Origin: JBIOXB01 sp050732395
GTDB taxonomy: Bacteria > Zhuqueibacterota > Zhuqueibacteria > Zhuqueibacterales > Zhuqueibacteraceae
Length of the DNA: 64,000 bases
NCBI GenBank assembly: GCA_050732395.1
Contig: JBOHQX010000332.1
Span: 8,020-72,019, forward strand
Direction: 5' to 3'
Part shown: one piece after another, positions 52,870 to 61,776 of the stretch
How the letters are laid out: each line of letters starts with the position of its first letter
Position numbering within the stretch: the first letter of the stretch is position 1
The notes under the pieces: model-generated
Seen by the model: the letters and a program-made list of their open reading frames with translations, nothing else
Database searches by the model: none
What the model was told of the DNA's origin: nothing
Program-made: the position numbers and the translations under genes

Positions 52870-54363
52870 ATGAAGCGCATAGCGACCTTACTCACCACTA
52901 TGTTTGTGCCGCTTTTCAGCTTGCTCAGCAACGGCGCCATAGGCAAAACCAACGACGCGAAGGCTTCTGCGCAAGGCGAAACAATCAGTGTCGGCCCTGG
53001 ACGGCTTTACACGGTGCCTAGCGCAGCCGCATTGATCGCAAAGGATAGTGACGTTATCGAGATTGACGCTGGCAACTACGGCGGAGACGTGGCCATTTGG
53101 CGTGCGAACAACCTCGTCCTCCGGGGGATCGGCGGCTTTGCCCACTTGCTGGCAAATGGCAATAATGCGGAAGGCAAGGCTATCTGGGTTGTCAAAGGCA
53201 ATAACACAACCATCGAGAATATCGAGTTCTCAGGAGCAACGGTCCCGGATCAGAACGGTGCTGGGATTCGGCAGGAGGGGACCGGATTGATTGTGCGCCG
53301 TTGTTACTTCCATGATAACGAAACCGGTATTCTGACCGGAGCCAATGCGGCAAGTGATATCCTGATTGAGCAATCCGAGTTCGCCAACAATGGTTACGGC
53401 GATGGTCAATCGCACAATATGTACATTGGCCGCGTGCGCAGTTTCACCTTGCGTTTCAGTTATTCACATCATGCCAAGATCGGCCATAACGTCAAAAGCC
53501 GGGCACAACTGAACTATATTTTGTACAACCGGATTATGGACGAGCAAAGCGGTACCTCGAGTTACCTTATTGATTTGCCCAACGGTGGAACTTCCTACAT
53601 CATCGGTAACCTGCTGCAGCAAGGCCCCAACACGGACAACTCAACGCTTGTGTCGTATGGCGCGGAAGGTTTGATCAATACCATGAGTGATCTTTATGTG
53701 GCCAACAATACATTTGTCAATGACGACCAGTCCGGAAGGTTTGTTTTTGTGCGATCTGACGCAACACCTGCGAAGATCATCAACAATCTCTTCGTCGGCC
53801 CTGGAGCAGTTTTGGGTGGGCCAGGCGAGCAGATTACCAACCTTGCCACCAACAACGCCGGCTTGGTCGATATTTCGAATTTCGACTACCGTCTAAGCTC
53901 CTCCTCTCCCGCCATCAATGCCGGGAGTGATCCGGGCTTCGGAAATGGGTTTGCTCTGACACCAAATTTCCAGTATGTTCATGAGGCGAATGGCGAAGGG
54001 CGAGCCCAAGTGGGGGCTATTGACGTTGGCGCATACGAATTTGGCTCTACCACATCACTAGATTCACGTCCTGGTCAAGGGCCTAAGCAGTTTGGGCTGG
54101 AGCAAAACTACCCCAATCCCTTCAACCCCTCCACGACCATTAGTTTTTCCATTCCGGAGCAATCCCATGTGATATTGAAAGTTTTTGACATGCACGGGAG
54201 AGAAGTGGAGGAATTGGTGAATGGCGTATTGGACTCAGGCAAGCATGCAATCAGCTTCGAAATAGGAAAAGCCCGCCGCACCGCACTCCCAAGTGGAATG
54301 TATTTCTATCGTCTACAAACCTCGAGTCACTTTCAACAACAAAAGATGCTCATTTTGAAATAG
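52870..54363 (+). CDS. Secreted right-handed beta-helix protein with FlgD-like sorting tail
   Basis: 497 residues from the ATG at 52870 (GGAG nine bases upstream). It has a signal peptide (1-28). The parallel beta-helix (about 35-395) shows short repeating strands ('NTTIENIEFSGATVPDQNG', 'LIVRRCYFHDNETGILTG') as in polysaccharide lyases and epimerases. The conserved block 'DGQSHNMYIGRV' to 'YSHHAKIGHNVKSRA' may form the active or binding groove. The tail is 'LEQNYPNPFNPSTTI' and 'LKVFDMHGREVEEL'. Two paralogues follow. A role in modifying or degrading the EPS is inferred. Confidence 0.85.
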   Translation: MKRIATLLTTMFVPLFSLLSNGAIGKTNDAKASAQGETISVGPGRLYTVPSAAALIAKDSDVIEIDAGNYGGDVAIWRANNLVLRGIGGFAHLLANGNNAEGKAIWVVKGNNTTIENIEFSGATVPDQNGAGIRQEGTGLIVRRCYFHDNETGILTGANAASDILIEQSEFANNGYGDGQSHNMYIGRVRSFTLRFSYSHHAKIGHNVKSRAQLNYILYNRIMDEQSGTSSYLIDLPNGGTSYIIGNLLQQGPNTDNSTLVSYGAEGLINTMSDLYVANNTFVNDDQSGRFVFVRSDATPAKIINNLFVGPGAVLGGPGEQITNLATNNAGLVDISNFDYRLSSSSPAINAGSDPGFGNGFALTPNFQYVHEANGEGRAQVGAIDVGAYEFGSTTSLDSRPGQGPKQFGLEQNYPNPFNPSTTISFSIPEQSHVILKVFDMHGREVEELVNGVLDSGKHAISFEIGKARRTALPSGMYFYRLQTSSHFQQQKMLILK

Positions 54364-54414
54364 GCATTTCTTGTTTGAAGTTTTCTTGTGCTCCATCAAT
54401 CAAAGGGAATTGTA

Positions 54415-56877
54415 ATGAAAAGAAAGATTGTTGCCACGAGGTTTGTGATTGCAGTTGCAATCTTGACCCTGATTTTATGTGTTCGGGAATCGATGGCCCA
54501 AGATAGCCGGGCCGGGGCGGCGGCACTCGACATTCTGGCTGCACAAATGGCGCCCAAGACCTGGGCTGAGTTGCAGACGCTTGGCTTCACTTGGGAGAAC
54601 ATTCATATCTCCCCAAATTTTGTAACTGCCCCCAGCAACATTTTTGCCTATTCTGATGATGCCGTCTGGGATCCCAATACCATGCAGCTTCTCTTCCTGG
54701 GTGCCGGCCATTATTCCGCCTGGAAGTTTGTGGCTTACTCTGCTGAGACGAATGCATGGAACGTCTTGCCCGTTCCGGCTTTTATTTCCTGCATGACGAG
54801 CGAAAACAATCCGTGGTGTGTTGGCCATGCCTATGATAATAATGCTATCAATCCCGCCCAGGGCTATCTCTACCATCATCTATCCAATACACTATCAATC
54901 CATAGATACGATATCGCCGGACAGTATTGGACCCAGCTTCCAAGCCTACCCGGTTCGGCTTCAGTTACGCATGGAACAGCGTTGGAGTATTTTCCAGAAA
55001 TGGGAGGATTGATTCGCGTCAGATCTGGAAAAGTTCACTTTCTAAGTGATGGTGCAACGGGTTGGACGTTGCTCCACGAAGTGCCCATGGGCAACTATCA
55101 TAATATTGCTGAATATAGCCCGGTTCACAAGGTCATGTTGCTGGGAGGTGGAAACAATGGGCTCAGGCAGATCTATCGATTGGATGGGCAGGGCAGAATA
55201 ACCGCATTGAACCCTGCTCCTGTGGATATCGGAACGCATTTCTCAATGCTGACTTTGGACCCGGTCACTGGCACATTCCTGGTGATCTCTGTGGCAGGGG
55301 AATTCTACGCGTTCGATGTTATGAAAGATAGGTGGGAGTTGCTCGCTGCTTCGGTGCCATGGAGCTCTGATCCGACACAGACGGTGAACCGGACCGTTGC
55401 CACTCCGATTAGCACTCATGGTGTGACCATGTTTGTGAAGGGCTGGGATTATGAAGACGGTCAGGTGTTTCTCTACAAACATGCCTCAACTGCGACGATT
55501 CAAGTCGGGCCTGGAAAACCATACACGACACCCAGCAGTGCTGCAACGGTGGCGCAAGACGGTGATGTGATTGCCATTGACGCCGGCACCTACACCGGCG
55601 ACGTTGCCGTATGGAATGCCGATCATCTCACAATCCGTGGCGTGGGAGGGCTCGTCAATTTGCAGGCCAATGACGCCAGCGCGGAAGGCAAAGGCACTTG
55701 GGTGATAAAGGGGAACTACACGACGGTCGAGAATGTCGAGTTTTCTGGTGCTAGAGTTGCCGGTCACAACGCCGCGGGGATTCGACTGGAGGGCGCCGGG
55801 CTTACGGTGCGCAATTGTTATTTCCACGACAATGACAACGGCATTCTGGGCGGCGGCGATTCCACCAGTACTATTGTGGTGGAGAATAGCGAGTTCACGG
55901 AGAATGGGTTTGGCGATGGTCGATCCCACAACGTACATATCAACGATGCGGCCGGCAGCTTCATGCTGCGCTTTAGCTACTTGCATCAGACCAATCTCGG
56001 GCATCATGTGAGCAGCCGCGCACGTGAAAACTACATCCTTTATAATCGCATCACGGATGAAGTTGGTGGTACTTCAAAACACCTCGTTAATTTGCCTGCC
56101 GGAGGTAGCTCCTATCTCATCGGCAACTTATTGCAACAGAGCGTCAGCTCTGACCCCGCCACACTCGTGTCGTACGGTGCCGAAGGATGGAGACACCCAA
56201 TGCATGACCTTTACATCGTCAATAATACATTTGTCAGCGATCGCAGTGCCGGGAGGTTTATTTTTGTACGGTCCGATGCAACTCCCGCCAAGATCACGAA
56301 CAACCTTTTCGTTGGTGCCGGCAGAGTCGCCGATGGGCCGGTAGTGCGGACCACCAATCTTATAACCAATAATCCCGGATTGATTTCGATTAACGAGTTT
56401 GACTACCGCCCAAGTTCCTTGTCTCCTTGCATTAACAAGGGCAGCAATCCCGGTTCCGCAAATGGCTTCGATCTGAACCCCGCATACCAGTATGTTCACA
56501 AGGCAAACGCTGAAAAACGCAGTTCCATTAGCACCATAGACATCGGCGCATACGAGTACAGGGTCCTGAGTTTGGTCGAGGAGGGGCTCGACGGCGGGCC
56601 GAGGAAGTTTTCATTGGAGCAGAACTATCCAAATCCTTTCAACCCCTCCACCTCCATTCGTTTTTCCCTTCCGGAACGTGCGCACGTCACTCTGAAAGTC
56701 TTTGACGTGCAAGGGCATGAGCTGGCAGAATTGGCAAATGGCATGTTCAACGCCGGCGAGCATTCCGTCGTGTTTGATATGCGAAACTCCGGTGCCACGT
56801 TGAGCAGTGGCGTTTATTTCTATCGTTTGCAGGCCCTGAATCACGTGCAACAGAAGAAAATGATCATCTTCAAGTAA
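54415..56877 (+). CDS. Secreted beta-propeller plus beta-helix protein with FlgD-like sorting tail
   Basis: 820 residues from the ATG at 54415 (AAAGGGA upstream). A signal peptide ends at 'ESMAQ'. Residues about 35-355 form a kelch/propeller-like domain ('DDAVWDPNTMQLLFLGAGHY', 'YSPVHKVMLLGGGNNGL'). Residues about 360-715 repeat the beta-helix of the upstream gene ('TVENVEFSGARVAGHNAAG', 'LTVRNCYFHDNDNGILGG', 'DGRSHNVHI'). The tail (725-820) has 'LEQNYPNPFNPSTSI'. Within the helix the paralogues' 'YSHHAKIGHNVKSRA' is here 'YLHQTNLGHHVSSRA', a diverged site. It probably binds or cleaves polysaccharide. Confidence 0.84.
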   Translation: MKRKIVATRFVIAVAILTLILCVRESMAQDSRAGAAALDILAAQMAPKTWAELQTLGFTWENIHISPNFVTAPSNIFAYSDDAVWDPNTMQLLFLGAGHYSAWKFVAYSAETNAWNVLPVPAFISCMTSENNPWCVGHAYDNNAINPAQGYLYHHLSNTLSIHRYDIAGQYWTQLPSLPGSASVTHGTALEYFPEMGGLIRVRSGKVHFLSDGATGWTLLHEVPMGNYHNIAEYSPVHKVMLLGGGNNGLRQIYRLDGQGRITALNPAPVDIGTHFSMLTLDPVTGTFLVISVAGEFYAFDVMKDRWELLAASVPWSSDPTQTVNRTVATPISTHGVTMFVKGWDYEDGQVFLYKHASTATIQVGPGKPYTTPSSAATVAQDGDVIAIDAGTYTGDVAVWNADHLTIRGVGGLVNLQANDASAEGKGTWVIKGNYTTVENVEFSGARVAGHNAAGIRLEGAGLTVRNCYFHDNDNGILGGGDSTSTIVVENSEFTENGFGDGRSHNVHINDAAGSFMLRFSYLHQTNLGHHVSSRARENYILYNRITDEVGGTSKHLVNLPAGGSSYLIGNLLQQSVSSDPATLVSYGAEGWRHPMHDLYIVNNTFVSDRSAGRFIFVRSDATPAKITNNLFVGAGRVADGPVVRTTNLITNNPGLISINEFDYRPSSLSPCINKGSNPGSANGFDLNPAYQYVHKANAEKRSSISTIDIGAYEYRVLSLVEEGLDGGPRKFSLEQNYPNPFNPSTSIRFSLPERAHVTLKVFDVQGHELAELANGMFNAGEHSVVFDMRNSGATLSSGVYFYRLQALNHVQQKKMIIFK

Positions 56878-56913
56878 CCCAGCCGGCTCGAGTGGAAGGT
56901 GTTGTGGGAAGAA

Positions 56914-57969
56914 ATGGTAGCAGACAACTTGAAATCAAAACTGTTGTATGCCAGCGGTTGGGTCTTACGACAACCATTGCTCAGCCAGGCAGCATTAGGC
57001 TTGTCCGAGCGTCTCTTTCAACCTCCCCGCCAGTCACAAGCGGTCAGGAACAGGCGGCCTGCGTTCTTTCGCATACTCATTTATCATCGCGTGGTCACCA
57101 GGGATGAAGGCTTGATTATCGACGGCGTAACTGAGACTGATTTTCGCCGCCATCTGGAGATCATTGCGAAGTATTTTCGTGTCATTCCCCTCGAGCAGCT
57201 GGCCCAGGAAGTGGAAAACGACGCGGTGCAAAAAAACACCGTGTGCATAACGTTTGACGACGGCTATCGTGACAATTATGAGCTGGCATTTCCGGCGTTG
57301 CAGGCATACGGCCTGCCTGCCACGGTCTTTTTGGCAACCGACTTCATTGGCACGGGCAAAATCTTGTGGCATGATCAGGTCCTACTCGCAATTCGCGGGA
57401 CAACGCGGCAACAGATTGAATGGCCGATTGCGACTGAGCGAAAGATGATTCTACCACTCCAGTATCCTGCCCAACGTCAGCAATCCGCATTCCAATTGCT
57501 TCAGATGATGAAGCAGCTAGCGCCGCCCCAGCGCGACGCACAAATCGCTGGGCTGCTCGAGTATACGGAGGTGGAACCCGAGCGGGCGTCCACGCGCCTG
57601 ATGTTGGACTGGGACGAAGTCAAGCAAATGGATCGCCAAGGCATTTCCTTTGGCGCCCATACACTTTCCCACCCGATTCTCTCCTTGTTGAACGACGAAG
57701 ATGTCGAAGAAGAAGTGCATGGATCCAAGCGCACCATTGAGGCCAAACTTGGCCACAGCATTGGGGCGTTTGCGTACCCCAATGGCAAGCTCAAGGATTT
57801 TGACCAGCGCGTGAAACGAGCTGTTGCCTCCGCCGGCTTTCGCTGCGCTGTGACGACGTTGCCCAATATTAACTGTATACATACCGATGCCTTTGCATGG
57901 GGTAGGAGCCGCCCTTGGGAAAACGACCCCAATCGATTTTTTGCCCGCTTGCTCATGATGCGCTCATAA
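56914..57969 (+). CDS. Polysaccharide deacetylase (NodB/CE4 family)
   Basis: 351 residues from the ATG at 56914, preceded by GGGAAG. CE4 motifs: 'TFDDGY' (113-118), 'HTLSH' (249-253) and 'FAYPNGK'. It removes N-acetyl groups from glycans using a divalent metal. No signal peptide is present; the N-terminal 55 residues are helical with little hydrophobicity. The domain resembles the C-terminal half of the fusion protein at 30456, including the 'FIGTGKILWHDQ' region, so the two are probably paralogues. It lies 20 bases before the polymerase gene. Confidence 0.9.
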   Translation: MVADNLKSKLLYASGWVLRQPLLSQAALGLSERLFQPPRQSQAVRNRRPAFFRILIYHRVVTRDEGLIIDGVTETDFRRHLEIIAKYFRVIPLEQLAQEVENDAVQKNTVCITFDDGYRDNYELAFPALQAYGLPATVFLATDFIGTGKILWHDQVLLAIRGTTRQQIEWPIATERKMILPLQYPAQRQQSAFQLLQMMKQLAPPQRDAQIAGLLEYTEVEPERASTRLMLDWDEVKQMDRQGISFGAHTLSHPILSLLNDEDVEEEVHGSKRTIEAKLGHSIGAFAYPNGKLKDFDQRVKRAVASAGFRCAVTTLPNINCIHTDAFAWGRSRPWENDPNRFFARLLMMRS

Positions 57970-57988
57970 GTGTTCGTTGGCCTTTGCC

Positions 57989-59317
57989 ATGCGTGATTAT
58001 CTGGTCTTAGCCGTTGTTTTCAGCGGCCTTCCCATAGCGTTACGTGCTCCCTGGATCGGTGCTTTGTATTATTTTTGGATAAGCATCATGAATCCCCATC
58101 AGTTCGCCTGGAGTGTCGCCGGAAATTTCAGGATAGCCCTGATGACGGCTATGGCCACGCTCGTTGGCTTCATATTTTCCAGGGAAAAGAAAGGCTTTAC
58201 TCCGGACCTCATCACGGTGCTTACGATTCTGTTTTGCGTTCATTTTACCCTGACGACTTTTACTGCTCTCAATCCACAACTTTCGTGGACGGAATGGTCA
58301 AGAACCTCCAAGATTTTCTTGATGACTTTTTTGGCCATTTTTCTGTTCCGCGACCGCAATAAGCTGCACTGGTTGATTTTGGTGGTGACGTTTTCGGCCG
58401 CCTTTTATGGCGTGAAGGGAGGTTTTTTTACCATAGCCACCGGCGGGCAGTACATGGTCTGGGGCCCAGATGAAAGTTTTTTCGGAGGCAATACCGGCTT
58501 GGCGCTGGTTCTGAACATGATACTGCCCTTCTTGCTCATCCCGGGCATGAAAAGTGCCAAGATGACGACGCGCTGCTTCTACCTTCTTTGCTTTTTCTTA
58601 ACCGTCGTTGCCATTGTTGGCACTTACTCACGTGGAGGACTGGTTGGATTGGCAGCCGTTATGCTCGCCATGTTCGTAACTCTGCCGATAACAGCCGCGA
58701 AGCGGCTGTCGATAGTTCTGGCGCTCATGGTCGCCGTCGCTGTGGGATCTTTTTTTGTCCCACAGCAATGGTATGATCGGATGAAAACCATCACGACCTA
58801 CGAACAAGATGCCTCCTCCATGGGACGCATCAACGCCTGGTGGTTCGCCTATAACCTGGCGAACGATCGCCCCTTGGTTGGTGGCGGCTTCAGCACTTAT
58901 ACTCGGGAATTGTTCCTTCGTTACGCGCCTGATCCCGAAGATTTCCATGATTCACACAGTATTTTTTTCGAAGTCCTTGCCGACCATGGCTACGTTGGTT
59001 TGTTGCTTTATCTGGCTATCATTGCGTGCACGGTCTCTTCTTTGTTTCGGCTCAAAAGGGTTTGCCGGAGTATTGGTGATTTGGGTTGGGCGAATGACTA
59101 TGCCACGATGGTCTTGTGCAGCATCGCCGGTTACCTCGGCAACGGTTTGACGTTGGGCTTGGCTTATTTTGATCTGTTTTGGCTCATGATCTCGATGACG
59201 ATTTGTTTGAAGCTGATCGTCCGGGATCATATCAAAAAGATGTACATGGAACACCTGGCGCACCGACAAGGCAGTGCTCCTGGTGCTCAGCTATCACTCT
59301 CTTCAAGGCTGGCTTAA
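57989..59317 (+). CDS. O-antigen ligase/polymerase-like membrane protein, exosortase A-associated type
   Basis: 442 residues from the ATG at 57989, with about eleven membrane helices. It begins 'MRDYLVLAVVFSGLPIALR' and has 'YYFWISIMNPHQFAW', 'GTYSRGGLVGL' (about 212-222) and 'GRINAWWFAYNLANDRPLVG', matching the putative O-glycosylation ligase of exosortase A loci (TIGR03097). The large periplasmic loop with the 'HDSHSIFFEVLADHGYVGL' motif is characteristic of the O-antigen ligase/Wzy superfamily. It is the best candidate polymerase of this locus, or it could transfer glycan to protein. Confidence 0.9.
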   Translation: MRDYLVLAVVFSGLPIALRAPWIGALYYFWISIMNPHQFAWSVAGNFRIALMTAMATLVGFIFSREKKGFTPDLITVLTILFCVHFTLTTFTALNPQLSWTEWSRTSKIFLMTFLAIFLFRDRNKLHWLILVVTFSAAFYGVKGGFFTIATGGQYMVWGPDESFFGGNTGLALVLNMILPFLLIPGMKSAKMTTRCFYLLCFFLTVVAIVGTYSRGGLVGLAAVMLAMFVTLPITAAKRLSIVLALMVAVAVGSFFVPQQWYDRMKTITTYEQDASSMGRINAWWFAYNLANDRPLVGGGFSTYTRELFLRYAPDPEDFHDSHSIFFEVLADHGYVGLLLYLAIIACTVSSLFRLKRVCRSIGDLGWANDYATMVLCSIAGYLGNGLTLGLAYFDLFWLMISMTICLKLIVRDHIKKMYMEHLAHRQGSAPGAQLSLSSRLA

Positions 59318-59318
59318 G

Positions 59319-60515
59319 ATGATTTTGCACTTTTTTCGAGCCGCATGGTTGGCTTTCTCAATGACGCTAGGGGCTCAGTTTGGCTATCCCGGCGTGCCTG
59401 GACCCGGAAAGATCGTCCAAGTGGCACCTCAACCGGCAACCATTCGTGTCGGCGCCGGCGGGCAATTTCCCGTACCGAGTGCTGCCGCAGCAGCGGCACG
59501 GGACGGTGACGTAATCGAGATCCTTGCCGGTGATTATTCCGGTGACGTGGCGATCTGGCGCCAGCATAACCTGATCATACGCGGTGTTGGCGGCCGTGCC
59601 CATCTCAAGGCGGAGGGAAAGCACGCCGAGGGCAAGGCCATTTGGGTGATCAAGGGAACCAACGCTACGATTGAAAATATCGAATTCTCCGGCGCCAAGG
59701 TCCCGAGCCGCAATGGCGCAGGAATTCGACAGGAGGGAGCCGGTGTTCTCATTCGCGGTTGCTACTTCCACGATAACGAGAACGGTATTTTGGCGGGCAA
59801 GAACCCGTTGAGCGACGTCGTGATCGAAAACTCCGAGTTCGCCTTTAACGGCTATGGTGACGGCCAAACTCACAACATGTATATTGGCCAGGTCAGGAGT
59901 TTTACCCTGCGTTATAGTTATAGCCATCACGCCAAGATTGGCCACAACGTGAAGAGCCGGGCTCTCGTGAATTACATTCTCTACAATCGGATCATGGATG
60001 AAGACACCGGTGAATCGAGCTATGCCATAGATCTGCCGAATGGCGGATTGACTTTCATCATCGGCAACTTGATTCAACAAGGGCCCCGTACGCAAAACCG
60101 GACGATTGTTTCCTACGGCAAGGAAGGATTGCAGAATCCGGCAAGTGCCTTCTATCTGATCAACAACACGATTGTCAACGATCACATGGAGGGAAAATTT
60201 GTGGCGATCCAGGCCGGGACCACTATCGCCAGGCTGATGAACAATATTTTTTCAGGGCCCGGTACAATCCTTACCGGTCCCGGTGAAGAGGTCAATAACT
60301 TGATTTCTGAAAAATCGGGATTCGTCAATGCCGCGGAATTTGATTACCACCTGACGCGCAACTCGCCCGCCATCGATGCGGGAACTAACCCCGGCTCTGC
60401 CCATGATTTTGGCCTGCAGCCGGTGAATCAATACGTACATACCGCCAAGGGGCAAAAACGTGTGGCAATAAAAACCGTCGATATGGGCGCGTATGAATAT
60501 CATGGTGAGCGCTGA
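59319..60515 (+). CDS. Secreted right-handed beta-helix protein without sorting tail
   Basis: 398 residues, ATG one base after the previous stop. A signal-like N-terminus (1-25) precedes a beta-helix closely similar to that at 52870 ('ATIENIEFSGAKVPSRNGAG', 'LIRGCYFHDNENGILAG', 'DGQTHNMYIGQV', 'YSHHAKIGHNVKSRA'). Unlike its two paralogues it ends right after the helix ('IDVGAYEF' counterpart 'VDMGAYEYHGER'), so it should stay in the periplasm or be released. Coupling with the polymerase gene suggests a function on nascent polymer, for example as lyase or epimerase. Confidence 0.85.
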   Translation: MILHFFRAAWLAFSMTLGAQFGYPGVPGPGKIVQVAPQPATIRVGAGGQFPVPSAAAAAARDGDVIEILAGDYSGDVAIWRQHNLIIRGVGGRAHLKAEGKHAEGKAIWVIKGTNATIENIEFSGAKVPSRNGAGIRQEGAGVLIRGCYFHDNENGILAGKNPLSDVVIENSEFAFNGYGDGQTHNMYIGQVRSFTLRYSYSHHAKIGHNVKSRALVNYILYNRIMDEDTGESSYAIDLPNGGLTFIIGNLIQQGPRTQNRTIVSYGKEGLQNPASAFYLINNTIVNDHMEGKFVAIQAGTTIARLMNNIFSGPGTILTGPGEEVNNLISEKSGFVNAAEFDYHLTRNSPAIDAGTNPGSAHDFGLQPVNQYVHTAKGQKRVAIKTVDMGAYEYHGER

Positions 60516-60594
60516 CGAAGTTGAAAGCAGAGAGCGGTGCAAGTAGCCCGGAGCGGCGAACGCGAAGCCTCGTTGTTTCTCCGACAATACAACC

Positions 60595-61596
60595 ATGACG
60601 CCTCCATCTGATTCTGAAGTCATTGCCTGGCTGGCCAGCGCACTAAATCCCCAGGAGCCGTACCATCTCAAAATCATCTCTTCCGTACGGCATCCCTCCT
60701 CGGTATCTTGGGCCGTAGGCATTGGCGAAGGCGGCGTGTCGAAGTCCATCTTCATCAAGCACCAAAAAGAAGACCTCATGTATGAGCGCGAGAAGAAGGT
60801 GCTGGTGCACCTGCGGCCGTATGCGGATGAAAATGAGCGTTATGCGGTTCCGCACATACTCGCATGGAACGACCAGCTTAGGGTGATCGCTTTGAAATGG
60901 CTGGAAGGCGAACCGGTGGCGCGAAAGCTCAGAGCCGCAGTCGCAAGGCTCGGAAATCAGGATGATTTGGCTCGAGGTTTGAGCCTGGTCCATGAAGTTG
61001 GGCGCTGGCTCCATTATTTCGAAAGACGCACCTCGAGCGGGAAGCAAGGGACGTTTCCCTCGGACGCCATCATGCGAAGAATCAGTGAGCTCAACACGTT
61101 TATTCAGAGCAAAGGCCTGCGTGGATTTGATGAGGCGTTTGCTAAAACGATTGAAAATCATGTGACCCACAATCTCGGGCGGATCAACGGCAATTGGGAA
61201 TTTTCATGTTTGCAGCGTGACTTCTGGTTCGGCCATATCTGGGAAAAAACCAACGGGATTGTGGTTATCGACTTCGGCCGCTGTATTGAAGGCCCGCGAG
61301 GTCGTGATGCCGCACAATTCTACTTGCGGCTGAGCGACTTCGCCATCCTAAACCCTCTGGTATCCGGCCGGAAGGTTGGTCTGCTGCAAGCCGAGTTTGT
61401 GCGCGGTTATGGCTCGTTTGATATCCATGACCCGGCGATAATTGCATACATGATCCTGGCCAAGTTGGAGCTCCTCGGTGGGATAGTCGAGCAGAAATAC
61501 GCAGGTCTCCTGGCCAGGAGTGTAGCCAGGCTGCACGTTCGCGCACACGTGCGTTGGCTCGCTCAAGCCGTCTGTTCGCTGGGAGATTGTAACTGA
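60595..61596 (+). CDS. Aminoglycoside phosphotransferase-fold protein
   Basis: 333 residues, no signal peptide. A protein-kinase-like/APH fold is suggested by 'SIFIKHQKED' (Lys55, ATP-binding), 'RVIALKWLEGEPVAR' (hinge), 'CLQRDFWFGHIW' (catalytic Asp209) and 'IVVIDFGRCIEGP' (metal Asp226). The usual 'HGD....N' reads 'QRDFWFGH', so His-Gly and Asn are replaced. It may phosphorylate a sugar or lipid intermediate, as in LPS core kinases, or have lost activity. I could not assign it to a named family with certainty. Confidence 0.65.
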   Translation: MTPPSDSEVIAWLASALNPQEPYHLKIISSVRHPSSVSWAVGIGEGGVSKSIFIKHQKEDLMYEREKKVLVHLRPYADENERYAVPHILAWNDQLRVIALKWLEGEPVARKLRAAVARLGNQDDLARGLSLVHEVGRWLHYFERRTSSGKQGTFPSDAIMRRISELNTFIQSKGLRGFDEAFAKTIENHVTHNLGRINGNWEFSCLQRDFWFGHIWEKTNGIVVIDFGRCIEGPRGRDAAQFYLRLSDFAILNPLVSGRKVGLLQAEFVRGYGSFDIHDPAIIAYMILAKLELLGGIVEQKYAGLLARSVARLHVRAHVRWLAQAVCSLGDCN

Positions 61597-61776
61597 ACTT
61601 ATCCCGGCGAGGATCGAGTGAAATTGTTGTTTCAATGGATGCGCCACTGCAGTTTGATCGACCGGGCGTAAGCACGATAATCATGAAAGCATGCCACCTC
61701 GCTTGAATAAACAAAAACGGTGAAATGTTGCAACGCGAAACGGAACTGTCACGGCAGGCTATAGCAGGAGCTCATT

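Noticed and set aside
61636..61650. TGG-N10-GC spacing upstream of the secreted toroid-like protein
   Set aside because: The -12 half (CTGCA) is close, but the -24 half beyond TGG does not match, and chance occurrence in about 180 bases is likely.
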